A stretch of DNA of 64,000 nucleotides. Origin: Oceanisphaera sp. IT1-181 (GTDB lineage: Bacteria > Pseudomonadota > Gammaproteobacteria > Enterobacterales > Aeromonadaceae). Shown here piece after piece: positions 51,321 to 60,629 of the stretch (position 1 is its first letter; each line of letters opens with the position of its first letter). The notes beneath the pieces were generated by a model. It saw only the letters and a program-made list of their open reading frames with translations, did no database searches and had not been told where the DNA came from. The position numbers and the translations under genes were made by a program. The DNA lies in contig NZ_CP136856.1 of the NCBI RefSeq assembly GCF_033807535.1, forward strand, positions 454,001-518,000, given 5' to 3'.

Positions 51321-51611
51321 GTGACTATTGACGTTAAAAATATAGCGGCAGAAGAAGTAACCTGCGCTACCTGTCGGGCATGCTGCTGCCGGTTAGAAGT
51401 GATGCTGATTACGGATACCGGCGTGCCTAAAGAGCACATTACTGAAGATAAATGGGGCGGCGAAACCATGCTGCGCTTAGACGATGGCTGGTGCTCGGCC
51501 ATCGACCGCGAAACCATGTTGTGCACCATTTATGAACAGCGGCCGTGGATCTGCCGCGAATTCGAGATGGGCTCTGATGAATGCCTTGATGAAAGAGCCG
51601 AGCTTTTGTGA
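51321..51611 (+). CDS. YkgJ-family cysteine cluster protein
   Basis: 96 residues from GTG 51321. The N-terminal cysteine cluster CATCRACCCRLEVML, then GWCSAIDRETMLCTIYEQRP and WICREFEMGSDEC are the conserved zinc/iron-binding cysteines of this family (previously DUF/UPF0153); its function is not established. The upstream ATG at 51279 has its purine run too close to serve, and the added residues do not resemble the family, so the GTG is preferred. Opposite-strand frames here lack any support. Confidence 0.78.
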   Translation: MTIDVKNIAAEEVTCATCRACCCRLEVMLITDTGVPKEHITEDKWGGETMLRLDDGWCSAIDRETMLCTIYEQRPWICREFEMGSDECLDERAELL

Positions 51612-51617
51612 GAGAAA

Positions 51618-51785
51618 GCCGTACGTTTTGCGCTGTACGTTCTACGCCGTACGCTTTACGTAAGTGAAAAGCCTGTCTGCGGTCTTTAGCTTAAAACGTT
51701 TAACGATGGTTTAACGGTCAGCGTACGGCGTAAAGCGTTCAACTGTGGTTTAACGTTCAACGTACGGCATAAAGCGCTTAACGGT
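51618..51785. repeat. Dispersed TACG-rich intergenic repeat
   Basis: Multiple degenerate copies of GTACGTTCTACGCCGTACGC-like strings and their inverse (CAGCGTACGGCGTAAAGCG, CAACGTACGGCATAAAGCG), spaced about 35-50 bp, between the YkgJ-family gene and the ABC transporter operon. Related to 15672-15748 and 21764-21880. Confidence 0.65.
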
Positions 51786-51788
51786 GGT

Positions 51789-52604
51789 TTACGGTAAGTC
51801 TGCCGAGGCGCCATCATAAACTACGCGGCCATCACTTAAACGGATGGTGCGCGGGCAGCGGGCACTAAGGCGAGGGTCGTGAGTGACAATCACAATGGCG
51901 CATTCATGCTCTAGGTTAAAGCGCTCAAATAAGTTAAACACTTCATCTGCGGTTTGGGTGTCTAGGTTACCGGTGGGCTCATCTGCTAATACCAATGCGG
52001 GGCGCGTAACCAGTGCGCGGGCTATCGCCACTCGCTGCTGCTGACCACCAGATAAACGGTTAGTGGATTGGCGGATAAAGTTGCTTAATCCCACCTCATT
52101 TAATAGATATTCAGCATAGGCGGTTTGCTCTTTTGAGGGTTTCCCGTAGCGCAGCATCAGTGGCATTAGCACATTATCCAATACGCTAAAGGCACTAATT
52201 AAGTGGTGAAACTGAAACACAAAGCCAATGGATTCACTGCGCAGTTGCGTACGTTGCTGCTCGCTCAAGCCTGAAGGCAAATGGCCTTGAATTAACTGCC
52301 CTTGAATACGCAGCTCGCCTGTTGAGGCTACATCCAACAAACCCATCACATTTAGTAGCGTACTCTTGCCGGAGCCAGAGGTGCCAACCAAGGCCACTAA
52401 TTCGCCGCGACTGACTTGCAGCGAAATATCATGCAACACATGGTTTTCTAGCGGCGTGTTGGGGTTAAAAATTTTATTTAGCTTATCCAGCTGCAGCACT
52501 ATTTGCGGCTTGTTTTGCTGTTTGCTTTGATAGCTGTCTTGCTGATTTTTTTGTAGAGAGCCATCACGCGTTAAACGCTCTGAGTTAGGCATAGAGTTAG
52601 ACAT
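51789..52604 (-). CDS. ABC transporter ATP-binding protein (MacB/LolD-like)
   Basis: 271 residues. Walker A GTSGSGKSTLLN, Q-loop (FVFQFHHLISAFSVLDNV), signature NRLSGGQQQRVAIARAL, Walker B LVLADEPTGNLD and the His-loop VIVTHDPRL. The first ~30 residues are polar and Gln-rich and lie before the domain. The subfamily powers MacB-like periplasmic efflux or lipoprotein release; with its two upstream partners it forms a tripartite exporter without a local outer membrane channel. Overlaps the permease stop by 8 bp. Confidence 0.94.
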   Translation of the reverse strand: MSNSMPNSERLTRDGSLQKNQQDSYQSKQQNKPQIVLQLDKLNKIFNPNTPLENHVLHDISLQVSRGELVALVGTSGSGKSTLLNVMGLLDVASTGELRIQGQLIQGHLPSGLSEQQRTQLRSESIGFVFQFHHLISAFSVLDNVLMPLMLRYGKPSKEQTAYAEYLLNEVGLSNFIRQSTNRLSGGQQQRVAIARALVTRPALVLADEPTGNLDTQTADEVFNLFERFNLEHECAIVIVTHDPRLSARCPRTIRLSDGRVVYDGASADLP

Positions 52605-53850
52605 AACGAATCGCCACTGCAGGATCGTATTTCGCTGCCCGACGGGCCGGCACCGCGGCTGCTACAACGCCGGCCACAGTGGCAATTAAAATTGCCGACA
52701 GCAGCATGGAAGGCTCTAATCGAAGAACAAATAAGCTCTTGCCCAAGTTGTTAAACAGCAGCACCAAGAGAAACCCCACCAACACGCCGAGCAGCGAGCC
52801 TGCTAAGCCCAGCAAGCCGCCTTGTAAGAGAAACACCCGTAAAATTTGCTGCTGAGAACTGCCCATGGCGCGCAAAATACCAATCTCTCGGGTGCGCTGC
52901 ACCACGCTCACTGCCAACACACTGGCGATGCCAAAGATCACCGACATGGCCACAAATACACGGATCATCTGGGTGGTCATGCTTTGAGATTGCAGGGCAT
53001 TGAGCAGCTGGCCGTTACTTTCCATCCAACTTTGTACATACAGGCCCGTGAGCTTGCCGATGCGTTGCGCCCAATATTCGGCGGCAAATACATCGTTAAT
53101 TTTTAGTTCTAAAATGGTCACGCCACCGGGTAGGTCGAGCAGCGCTTGCGCTTGTTTGAGGCTGGTATAGACATAACGGCTGTCTAGCTCGCGTACTCCT
53201 AGCTCAAAGATACCCACCACATTCACCACCGTTTGGCGGTTATCTCCGGCATTTAAGCGCAACTTATCACCGGTGCGCAGCCCTAAATCTGTGGCTAACT
53301 GACTGCCAATTAACACATCACCGGCATCCACACTAAAGCGACCTGCTTGCAGGTAATCGTTGAGATTAATAATGCCAGAATAACGTGTCGGATCTATGCC
53401 CATTAAGGCCACAGAGGCGCGAGCCGTGCCTTTTTGCGCAAAGGCGGGGCCAGAGATTAGCGGCGATACGGTATTTAATATGCCATTAAATGCGCCATAG
53501 TTATCTAGCGCATCACGCACTTCTTGCCAGTTATTAATGGTTTGTAAGCGCTGAGCGCGCGGGCTTTCTAATGCCCACAGGTATTTATTATCAGGCGGGG
53601 CCGACAAATTATTATGCTGGCGCGTGGCCTCAATCCGAATATGCGCTTGGGTGCCCAAGGTTTTATCGATCACGTTATTTTGCAGGCCAACGATGAGTGC
53701 GGTAATAAACACTATGACCGCCGCACCCACCGAAATGGCCACGCTGATCAGCAAGGTTTGCAGCGGATTATCGGCGAGAAAGCGCAGCGCAATGCGCCAC
53801 TCTATCCACAGTGAATCGCGCAACCGCGCCAAGCGCTTAACGAATAACAT
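52597..53850 (-). CDS. ABC transporter permease (MacB/FtsX family)
   Basis: 417 residues. One N-terminal helix (LQTLLISVAISVGAAVIVFITALIVGL), a large periplasmic MacB_PCD domain (about residues 50-280) and three C-terminal helices with the FtsX motif (REIGILRAMGSSQQQILRVFLLQ). It ends in AVPARRAAKYDPAVAIRYV, as usual for the family. ATG 53850 overlaps the end of the membrane-fusion gene by 14 bp. Confidence 0.93.
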   Translation of the reverse strand: MLFVKRLARLRDSLWIEWRIALRFLADNPLQTLLISVAISVGAAVIVFITALIVGLQNNVIDKTLGTQAHIRIEATRQHNNLSAPPDNKYLWALESPRAQRLQTINNWQEVRDALDNYGAFNGILNTVSPLISGPAFAQKGTARASVALMGIDPTRYSGIINLNDYLQAGRFSVDAGDVLIGSQLATDLGLRTGDKLRLNAGDNRQTVVNVVGIFELGVRELDSRYVYTSLKQAQALLDLPGGVTILELKINDVFAAEYWAQRIGKLTGLYVQSWMESNGQLLNALQSQSMTTQMIRVFVAMSVIFGIASVLAVSVVQRTREIGILRAMGSSQQQILRVFLLQGGLLGLAGSLLGVLVGFLLVLLFNNLGKSLFVLRLEPSMLLSAILIATVAGVVAAAVPARRAAKYDPAVAIRYV

Positions 53851-55081
53851 GAGGTGCTTGCTCAAAACGCACTCGCGCCGACTTGCCGTCACTAAGCTTA
53901 TCCGCTTGTAGCTTGTCTGCGTGCACCACAACGTCGCCTTCGTTAAGGCCGGCAATAATCTCACTGTGGGTCATATTGCGTAAGCCTAATTGCACCGGCA
54001 CAGCGTTCACCTTGCCATTTTTCCAGCGCAATACTTGTGTTTTTCCGCTGGTATTTGTTAACAGATAATCATTGGGCAGCACTAAGGTCGCGTCTCGCTG
54101 GTTGGCAATAATATTGGCCGATACCGTCATGCCCTGTAAAAATGCATGGGGCTTTTGCTGGGTGGCTAAAGTTTGAGTTGAGGCATCTGCCAGCACCTTA
54201 ATATGCACATCTATAGTGCCGCGCCCGCTATCCACGGCTGGTGCGATAAAGCTCACCATGCCTGCTACCGTTTGCTCGGGCCAGGCATCGGCAATCAGTT
54301 GTACGGGTTGGTTTAATTGCAGCGGCGCAAAGTTTTTCTCATCTAATGCGACTACTACCTCTAAGCCATCCTCTAATCCGTCACGGGTATTTTCTGTATT
54401 GCTGCGGGCGATTTCCAGCAAGACTGTGCTGGGTTGCACTAAGTCGCCGGGCTCCACATTGCGGGTTTGCACGCGGCCAGCAAAGGGCGCATAAATGCGC
54501 GTCTTGGCCAAGTCTGCCTCGGCACTGGTAATGCGCTGGCGTAATAATTGTTCTTCGATGCTATTGGCCGCTAAGGAGTTGGCCGTTAATTGGGCACGGG
54601 TGAGCAGGGTGTTGGCAGTCAGCTCTAAACGCCGAGCTTGCTCGGCTTGCTCGGTAGAAATAGTGCCTTTGCTGGCCAATGCCTGTCGGCGGCGGGCTTC
54701 TCGGCTGGCTTGATTAGCATTTTCTTGCGCCTCTTTAAGTGCGGCTTGCGCTTGAGGGCGACTGATTTTTTGTAACTGCTGCAGTAAGGTTTTTGCTTGA
54801 GCTAGGCCAGACTGTGCTTGATCGCGATTTAGCTCAATCAGCAAATCACCTTTATTAACACGGTCGCCTTCACGCACATGGCGGACGAGAACCGTGCCGG
54901 TTATCTCACTGCCAATACGGGCTAAGGTCTGGTAGCGCACCTCGCCACTGGCCACAATGCGCAGCTCCAGCGGCTTAAGCTCCACCGTTATTGCGGGTAA
55001 CACAGGCCCGCGCCATTTTTGCACGCCCACCAAGAGCGCTACGCCCAGCGCGGCAATAATAAGTCCATAAATTATGCGCAT
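53837..55081 (-). CDS. Periplasmic adaptor (membrane fusion protein, HlyD/MacA family)
   Basis: 414 residues. N-terminal membrane anchor (IIYGLIIAALGVALLVGV), lipoyl-like halves (GSEITGTVLVRHVREGDRVNKGDLLIEL and YAPFAGRVQTRNVEPGDLVQ, cited by their key GxV/GD motifs), and a long coiled-coil hairpin between them (about residues 95-200). C-terminal beta-barrel part contains VVVALDEKNFAPLQLNQPV and a membrane-proximal domain. ATG 55081 has GAGG upstream. First gene of the three-gene exporter operon. Confidence 0.92.
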   Translation of the reverse strand: MRIIYGLIIAALGVALLVGVQKWRGPVLPAITVELKPLELRIVASGEVRYQTLARIGSEITGTVLVRHVREGDRVNKGDLLIELNRDQAQSGLAQAKTLLQQLQKISRPQAQAALKEAQENANQASREARRRQALASKGTISTEQAEQARRLELTANTLLTRAQLTANSLAANSIEEQLLRQRITSAEADLAKTRIYAPFAGRVQTRNVEPGDLVQPSTVLLEIARSNTENTRDGLEDGLEVVVALDEKNFAPLQLNQPVQLIADAWPEQTVAGMVSFIAPAVDSGRGTIDVHIKVLADASTQTLATQQKPHAFLQGMTVSANIIANQRDATLVLPNDYLLTNTSGKTQVLRWKNGKVNAVPVQLGLRNMTHSEIIAGLNEGDVVVHADKLQADKLSDGKSARVRFEQAPHVIR

Positions 55082-55889
55082 GTAAGCCTCGTTAGCACGC
55101 AACAAAACCCGAGTTTCTCATTAGCAGAGAGCCATTGGCAGAGAGTAATCGGGGAAAATAGCTATTATCGCTTCATTACTGCTGGTTGCCGTTTATTAAC
55201 TGAGCTTGCCAACAGCTTTTATCACCAATCGCTAATTAACAAATATTGTCACAGTTGAGCTCGGATAGCTGTCACTCTGTCAGCTTATATAAGCCAAGAT
55301 CTCATTTTTAGTTTTATGCTCGGCATGCAGACATAACTATGGCTAGCTGAATCCGTTCGAGTGCCCACATTTAGGTGCAGATAGGAGCATTGTTTAAGTT
55401 GTATGTGTTGTTTCGCTGTTAACCAGAACCAGAACTTGGGCACAAGGCATCCTTGCTCGATTTTAGTGCTATCACGTTAAAATAATTATTTTCGATATTA
55501 CGTGATAATAATTTAAATTATCAAGGTTGTTACTGCTGTAAGTATTTTATAAAGTCTGTAATTGGTGGTTAATAATTATTGTTCTTAAATATTTATGTTA
55601 GTTAATAAGCAATCGGCCATAACATGTGTGGAAACATAGTCCTTAGCGTCAACGCTGCTGGGCCATACGGTTGAACACTTCCACATTAGTTACAATGGAT
55701 TACTTATATCCTCGAGATTTTTAGTAAAATATGAACACGTATTCGCTTGGTTGTTGAGCATTTTTAGGTTGAATGAAGCGGTCGTTGCTGTTAATTTAAG
55801 CAAGTTCAACAAACTATCTGAATTAATCATCACGCTTTACGATTGGTATCTACGCTTGCAACATGGAGTTCGAACTTTGAGAGGCACGG
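55082..55889. other. A+T-rich intergenic region upstream of the pga operon
   Basis: About 800 bp without a gene. It separates the divergent exporter and pga operons. The A+T-rich portion 55450-55760 contains an imperfect CACGTTA...TACGTGATAATAATTTAAATTATCA inverted element; the part nearest pga (about 55700-55889) probably forms a long 5' leader. No riboswitch was recognised. Confidence 0.45.
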
Positions 55890-55895
55890 ATGCCT
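55882..55895 (+). promoter_or_regulatory. GGA-loop hairpin over the Shine-Dalgarno and start of the ORF before pgaA
   Basis: AGGCA-CGGA-TGCCT: a perfect 5-bp stem with GGA in its 4-base loop, where the start codon ATG (55890) straddles loop and stem and part of the ribosome-binding purines lie in the left arm. CsrA/RsmA binds GGA in hairpin loops, and represses pgaA in E. coli. Confidence 0.5.
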
Positions 55896-56123
55896 AGACC
55901 CCCCGTTTACCCCAATGAACTTAGGATCTGCGTCCTTTATCCTGCCATTTATAGTATGCATCTTACTCGCTCGAGAGCCTTAAGTCGTAACAGAGCTACA
56001 GCTGTTATAGAACAACTACCAATGATTAAAAACTTCGTTGATCAGCTTAGCCAAATAGAGTTCTTGCATATCATAGGCGAAGCGTTGATTGACCTTAAAA
56101 ACTATGGCAGGCCTAGACTGTGA
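55890..56123 (+). CDS. 77-residue ORF translationally coupled to pgaA, unknown function
   Basis: ATG 55890 with AGAGG upstream; the TGA stop overlaps the pgaA GTG start (GTGA), so ribosomes finishing this frame could reinitiate on pgaA. The product begins MPRPPVYPNELRICVLYPAI and has a basic middle (TRSRALSRNRATAV) and a helical end (MIKNFVDQLSQIEFLHIIGE). No signal peptide and no family recognised. It could be a small real protein or a leader frame whose translation is what matters. The overlap and ribosome-binding site are the main evidence. Confidence 0.55.
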   Translation: MPRPPVYPNELRICVLYPAIYSMHLTRSRALSRNRATAVIEQLPMIKNFVDQLSQIEFLHIIGEALIDLKNYGRPRL

Positions 56124-58615
56124 AATTTAAAACTAATGTTGTAAATAAGCTAAGAAGAATGGTCTTACCTAATCTGCACTCAGGCTGCTTTGTGCTGGCT
56201 ATGGTGTTGTCTGCTATTCCCGTGATGGCCGCTGATGCTACCTATGACAGTTTGGTGAGTCAGGCTAGGGCTGGAAACACTGGCCCTTTATTATCTTGGT
56301 TAGAGCAGAATCGTAAGCACCTTAATACAAGCATGCAGGCCGACTGGCTGCAGGTAGCCAACTGGGCTGGTGATGACCAACAAGTGATCTTGGTTTGGGA
56401 GGGCCTGCCGCATACCGTCCGTAACCGCATTCCCGAGCGCGGCGTGTTAGCGGTCGCCCGTTCTTATCGAAACCAGCAACAATGGCAGAAATCCTTAGCC
56501 ATCTGGCAGGAAGTATTGCGCAGTAACCCACAGCAGCAGGATGCTCGTGCCGGTTGGATCATGAGTCTTACAGATGCCGGTCAACAGCATCAAGCTCGCC
56601 ACGAAGCGGATCGTTTTGTGCTGGAAAGTGGCAGTGATCTTAGCCATCAAGTGTTTGTTTATGTTATCAAAGGTAATGGTAACGGTTGGGATGAGCTTTT
56701 TGCTTTAACTCAGTTACAAGAACTTAATCAAGGCGCTGAACAGGCTAACCTCAATCCTATGTTGATGAATGCTTTGGCCGTGGAACAGGTGTCTGCACCT
56801 GCGCTTCAGCTTGGGCAACAACTGGATCCGAGCGCCACCACTCTACGCAAGTTGGAGCTGGATCAAGCCGCTGAGCTGGTGCGTATGGCCCAGACTGATA
56901 GTCGCGGCGAACAGGAGCAACATCGGATTGCAGACCGCGCTCTAGCGCGCTACACCACATTGCTACAAAACTGGAAAGCTCAGATAGGTACTGATGCCTC
57001 TGTTGATGCGGCTATTGAGGCAGATAGTCGGCGTGCGCGCATTGATCGTCTCGGAGCCTATCAGGCGCGTAACCGTTTTACGGATGTCATTGACGAATTC
57101 GAACGCCTGCAACAACAGGGAAATTCGATCCCCGCTTATGCTCAGCGCTGGGCCGCCAGTGCTTACCTGTCCAATAGACAACCGGATAAGGCTTATCGTA
57201 TTCTCAGCGAACTCTTTGTCGGTCAGCCTGCTTCTCAGCTGCCCTCAGAAGATGCACAAGATTTGTTCTTTGCGGCACTGGAAAGCGAGCGTCTTAACGA
57301 AGCCGGACAGATCGCGCGGGATATCACTGCCAATACTCCTCAATACCGTTATTACCATGGTTCGACCTCTCCACAGCCCAACGATAACTGGCTCTCTGGC
57401 CAAGTACTAGAATCGTATTATTTACAAAAAATTAATCGCCTAGATGCTGCAGAGCTGCATAACCTAAAGCTGAGTGATAGTGGGCCTGGCAACCAAGGCT
57501 TACGTATTAACGTAGCAGAAGTATTGTTAGCTCGAGGTCTGCCAAGAGCCGCCGAACGGCAGCTAAAAATTGGTGAAGTGCTAGAGCCTGCCAACTTGGG
57601 TTTAGAGCGCCAACAGGCTTATGTTGCACAAAGTCTGCAAGAGTGGGATCAGTTTGACCTGCTGGTTGAAGATGTCATGCAGCGTAGTGCCGATGAGCCA
57701 GCTACGCAGCAACTGGTACGTAGCCATCAAGTTGAAAACTTGTCGGAATTTAGGCTTGGCGGCAGTAAAGGTATCTCTTCTGACAATCCGGTGAGCGGTG
57801 CTCATGACTTGAATCTGTATTCGGCACTTTATGGCCCACGCATGTATGAACACTGGCGGCCCTTTATCGGTTTCGACTATCGGGCAGGACGCTTTGACGA
57901 AGGGAAGGGCAGCGAACGTATTCAAGCTCTAGGGGCGGAATATAGCAGTCGCGATAACTGGGGCGAGCTGGAACTGTCTAACCATAATGCCCGCGGTGAC
58001 AATGAAACGGGGCTGCGTTTTTCATACTGGCATGATTTCAATGATCACTGGCGCTTGGGTACGGATGTTGAACGGCTAGCGCGTGATACACCACTGCGTG
58101 CGATTCGTAGCGGGGTGACGTCTAATCAGGCGGGAGGGTTCGTGCGTTGGTATGAAAACGAACGTCGTCAATACCAATTCAGTTTTGGGCTAAGTGATTT
58201 TTCTGACGATAACCAGCGACTCAACTATGCCATCAGCGGTTTAGAACGCCTGTTCACGGGTCCCTATCTGACGGTTGATTTGTTGCCATCTATTAGTATG
58301 AGTAGCAACAGTCAGCAGGATGGCGCGTATTACAGCCCTAAACGAGACCTTAGTGTTGCGCCGACTCTATTTGCCGACCATGTGTTGTACCGTCAATATG
58401 ATCAAGTCTGGCGTCAACAATTTGTGCTGGGTGCCGGTTATTACTGGCAGCAAGACTATGGTGGCGGAATAAGTACCACAGCGGGCTATGGGCAGCGTTA
58501 TGGGACCAATCAAGTATTTGATGTGGGCGCTATGTTGCTCTGGAGCAAGCAACCCTATGACGGTAAGCGCGAGCATGATTTAAGTCTCGTCTTTGATGTT
58601 AACTATAGATTTTGA
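56120..58615 (+). CDS. pgaA: Poly-beta-1,6-N-acetyl-D-glucosamine export porin PgaA
   Basis: 831 residues from GTG 56120. Outer membrane exporter of the biofilm polysaccharide PNAG. A signal peptide with a long basic n-region (cleavage after VMA, before ADATYDSL) is followed by a periplasmic TPR superhelix (about 45-500; e.g. NRFTDVIDEFERLQQQGNSI, RAAERQLKIGEVLEPANLG) and a C-terminal beta-barrel (LRFSYWHDFNDHWRLGTDVE, ending in FDVNYRF). The start is weakly placed but coupled to the upstream frame. Confidence 0.94.
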   Translation: MKFKTNVVNKLRRMVLPNLHSGCFVLAMVLSAIPVMAADATYDSLVSQARAGNTGPLLSWLEQNRKHLNTSMQADWLQVANWAGDDQQVILVWEGLPHTVRNRIPERGVLAVARSYRNQQQWQKSLAIWQEVLRSNPQQQDARAGWIMSLTDAGQQHQARHEADRFVLESGSDLSHQVFVYVIKGNGNGWDELFALTQLQELNQGAEQANLNPMLMNALAVEQVSAPALQLGQQLDPSATTLRKLELDQAAELVRMAQTDSRGEQEQHRIADRALARYTTLLQNWKAQIGTDASVDAAIEADSRRARIDRLGAYQARNRFTDVIDEFERLQQQGNSIPAYAQRWAASAYLSNRQPDKAYRILSELFVGQPASQLPSEDAQDLFFAALESERLNEAGQIARDITANTPQYRYYHGSTSPQPNDNWLSGQVLESYYLQKINRLDAAELHNLKLSDSGPGNQGLRINVAEVLLARGLPRAAERQLKIGEVLEPANLGLERQQAYVAQSLQEWDQFDLLVEDVMQRSADEPATQQLVRSHQVENLSEFRLGGSKGISSDNPVSGAHDLNLYSALYGPRMYEHWRPFIGFDYRAGRFDEGKGSERIQALGAEYSSRDNWGELELSNHNARGDNETGLRFSYWHDFNDHWRLGTDVERLARDTPLRAIRSGVTSNQAGGFVRWYENERRQYQFSFGLSDFSDDNQRLNYAISGLERLFTGPYLTVDLLPSISMSSNSQQDGAYYSPKRDLSVAPTLFADHVLYRQYDQVWRQQFVLGAGYYWQQDYGGGISTTAGYGQRYGTNQVFDVGAMLLWSKQPYDGKREHDLSLVFDVNYRF

Positions 58616-58622
58616 GGCTGAA

Positions 58623-60629
58623 ATGAAGAGATGTGTGCTACAGGTTGCAGCCATTGTGTTGGCATTGCTCTCAACCATTGCTGCTGCTAAGCCAGCAGAT
58701 TTTTTGCCGCCCCAACAGCGCGCGCTGCTGAACATGAACAAACCTTGGCCAAAGAATCACTTTTTGGCGTTGGGTTATCACGATGTGGAAGACGAAATAG
58801 CCGATGAGCGCTACCTATCGGTCAGAACTAGCGCGCTTAACGATCAAATTGCTTGGCTGCATGATAACGGCTATACCGCCATTAGTGTGCAACAAATTCT
58901 CGATGCCCATAACGGCGGCAAATCATTGCCTGAAAAATCGGTATTGTTAAGCTTTGATGACGGTTACAGCAGTTTTTATACCCGAGTCTATCCGCTGCTG
59001 AAGGCTTATAATTGGCCGGCTCTTTGGGCACCGGTAGGCCAGTGGCTGGATACTCCCGCTGATCAATCCGTGGATTTTGGCGGCTTGCCGACTGAACGTG
59101 AGCGTTTTGCTAATTGGGAAGTGGTGCGTGCACTGAAGGACTCTCCTTTGGTGAATATTGGTTCTCATACTTGGGATTCACACTATGGCGCTCAGGGTAA
59201 TCCACAAGGCAGTAACCAGCCGGTTGCTGCCCATCGCCAGTACGATCCCGATAAAAAAGAGTATGAAAGCGAAGCCGCATTTCGTAACAGGATCGAGAAA
59301 GACGTACGAAAAATCACAGAAAAAATCAAAGAGGTGACCGGTAAATCGCCGATTGCGTGGGTTTGGCCCTACGGTGCGGCTAACGGCACTACGCTGTCAA
59401 TTGCCCAGGAATACGGTTATAAAATGGCTTTTACCCTGCAAACTGGGCTGGCGAGTGTGGAGGATTTAAGCAATATTCCACGCTTGCTAATCTCAGGCAA
59501 TCCCAGCATTGCTGAGTTCGCTAGAAAGGTGACTCAATTTGAGGAGCAAGGCGAGACACGTGTAATGCACGTCGATTTAGATTATGTCTACGACAGTGAT
59601 CCCGCGCAGCAGCGTAAAAACATCGATGCCCTGATCCAGCGCGTATATGACATGAAAGCATCTCATGTTTTCTTGCAAGCGTATGCAGATCCGCAAGGCG
59701 ATGGCACAGTGAAAGAGTTGTATTTCCCCAATCGCTGGTTACCAATGCGCGCCGATTTGTTCAATTTTATTTCTTGGCAGTTACAAAGCCGATCCAGCGC
59801 CAAAGTATATGCTTGGATGCCTGTGCTGGCTTTTGATTTGGATAAGCAGATCCCTCGAGTGCAACGCTGGTCTGAGCAAGGCATTAGCACAGACCCCGCA
59901 CAATATCGGCGCCTCTCCCCTTGGAGTCCAGTGGCTCGTCAGCAAATTACTGAGATCTACGAAGATTTGGCGTCTCATGCCACATTTCACGGCATCCTTT
60001 TTCATGACGATGCATTGCTCTCAGATTTTGAGGATGCAGGTAGTGATGCGCTAGCGGCTTATCAAGCGGCGGGCTTAGGTAATAACATAGCGAGCATTCG
60101 TCGTTCTCCTGAACAACTGCAAGCATGGAGCCGTTATAAATCGCAATTTCTGATTGATTTTACAAAAGAACTCACCCAAGCGGTGCGCGATATTCGCGGG
60201 CCTCAAGTGAGAAACGCACGCAATATTTACGCTATGCCGATACTCGAGCCAAACGCAGAGGAGTGGTTCGCGCAAAATTTAAACGACTTTATACAGACTT
60301 ATAATTGGACTGCCGTCATGGCCATGCCGTTGATGGAAGGCGTGTCGCTCAAGCAGAGCAATCAGTGGCTTAAGCAATTAGTCAACACCGTTATGGAGCA
60401 GAAAGATGCGCAAAAGAAAGTGTTATTTGAGCTGCAGACCCTAGATTGGCGTAAAGAAGGCGGTCACACGCCGATCCCTACTAGCCAGCTGGCCGAGTGG
60501 ATGTATTTACTACAAACGAGCGGCGCTCGTCACTTTGGTTATTACCCCGATGACTTCTTGAGTAACCATCCGGATTTGAAAACCATCCGTCCTGCATTTT
60601 CACCCTACTGGTACCCAGACTATGACTGA
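58623..60629 (+). CDS. pgaB: Poly-beta-1,6-N-acetyl-D-glucosamine N-deacetylase PgaB
   Basis: 668 residues. Periplasmic enzyme that partly deacetylates PNAG before export. N-terminal polysaccharide deacetylase: LGYHDVEDE, LSFDDGYSSFYTRVYP (metal and base Asp residues), IGSHTWDSHYG (His ligands), VWPYGAANG. C-terminal glycoside-hydrolase-like domain: HVDLDYVYDSDPAQQ, VFLQAYADP, ILFHDDALLSDFEDA. The signal peptide (MKRCVLQVAAIVLALLSTIA) has no lipobox Cys near the cleavage site, unlike the E. coli lipoprotein. ATG 58623 has TGAGG upstream, 7 bp after pgaA. Confidence 0.95.
   Translation: MKRCVLQVAAIVLALLSTIAAAKPADFLPPQQRALLNMNKPWPKNHFLALGYHDVEDEIADERYLSVRTSALNDQIAWLHDNGYTAISVQQILDAHNGGKSLPEKSVLLSFDDGYSSFYTRVYPLLKAYNWPALWAPVGQWLDTPADQSVDFGGLPTERERFANWEVVRALKDSPLVNIGSHTWDSHYGAQGNPQGSNQPVAAHRQYDPDKKEYESEAAFRNRIEKDVRKITEKIKEVTGKSPIAWVWPYGAANGTTLSIAQEYGYKMAFTLQTGLASVEDLSNIPRLLISGNPSIAEFARKVTQFEEQGETRVMHVDLDYVYDSDPAQQRKNIDALIQRVYDMKASHVFLQAYADPQGDGTVKELYFPNRWLPMRADLFNFISWQLQSRSSAKVYAWMPVLAFDLDKQIPRVQRWSEQGISTDPAQYRRLSPWSPVARQQITEIYEDLASHATFHGILFHDDALLSDFEDAGSDALAAYQAAGLGNNIASIRRSPEQLQAWSRYKSQFLIDFTKELTQAVRDIRGPQVRNARNIYAMPILEPNAEEWFAQNLNDFIQTYNWTAVMAMPLMEGVSLKQSNQWLKQLVNTVMEQKDAQKKVLFELQTLDWRKEGGHTPIPTSQLAEWMYLLQTSGARHFGYYPDDFLSNHPDLKTIRPAFSPYWYPDYD

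Noticed and set aside
51143..51529. 128-codon minus-strand frame antisense to the YkgJ-family gene
   Set aside because: The opposite strand encodes the conserved cysteine cluster; the antisense product has no recognisable features.
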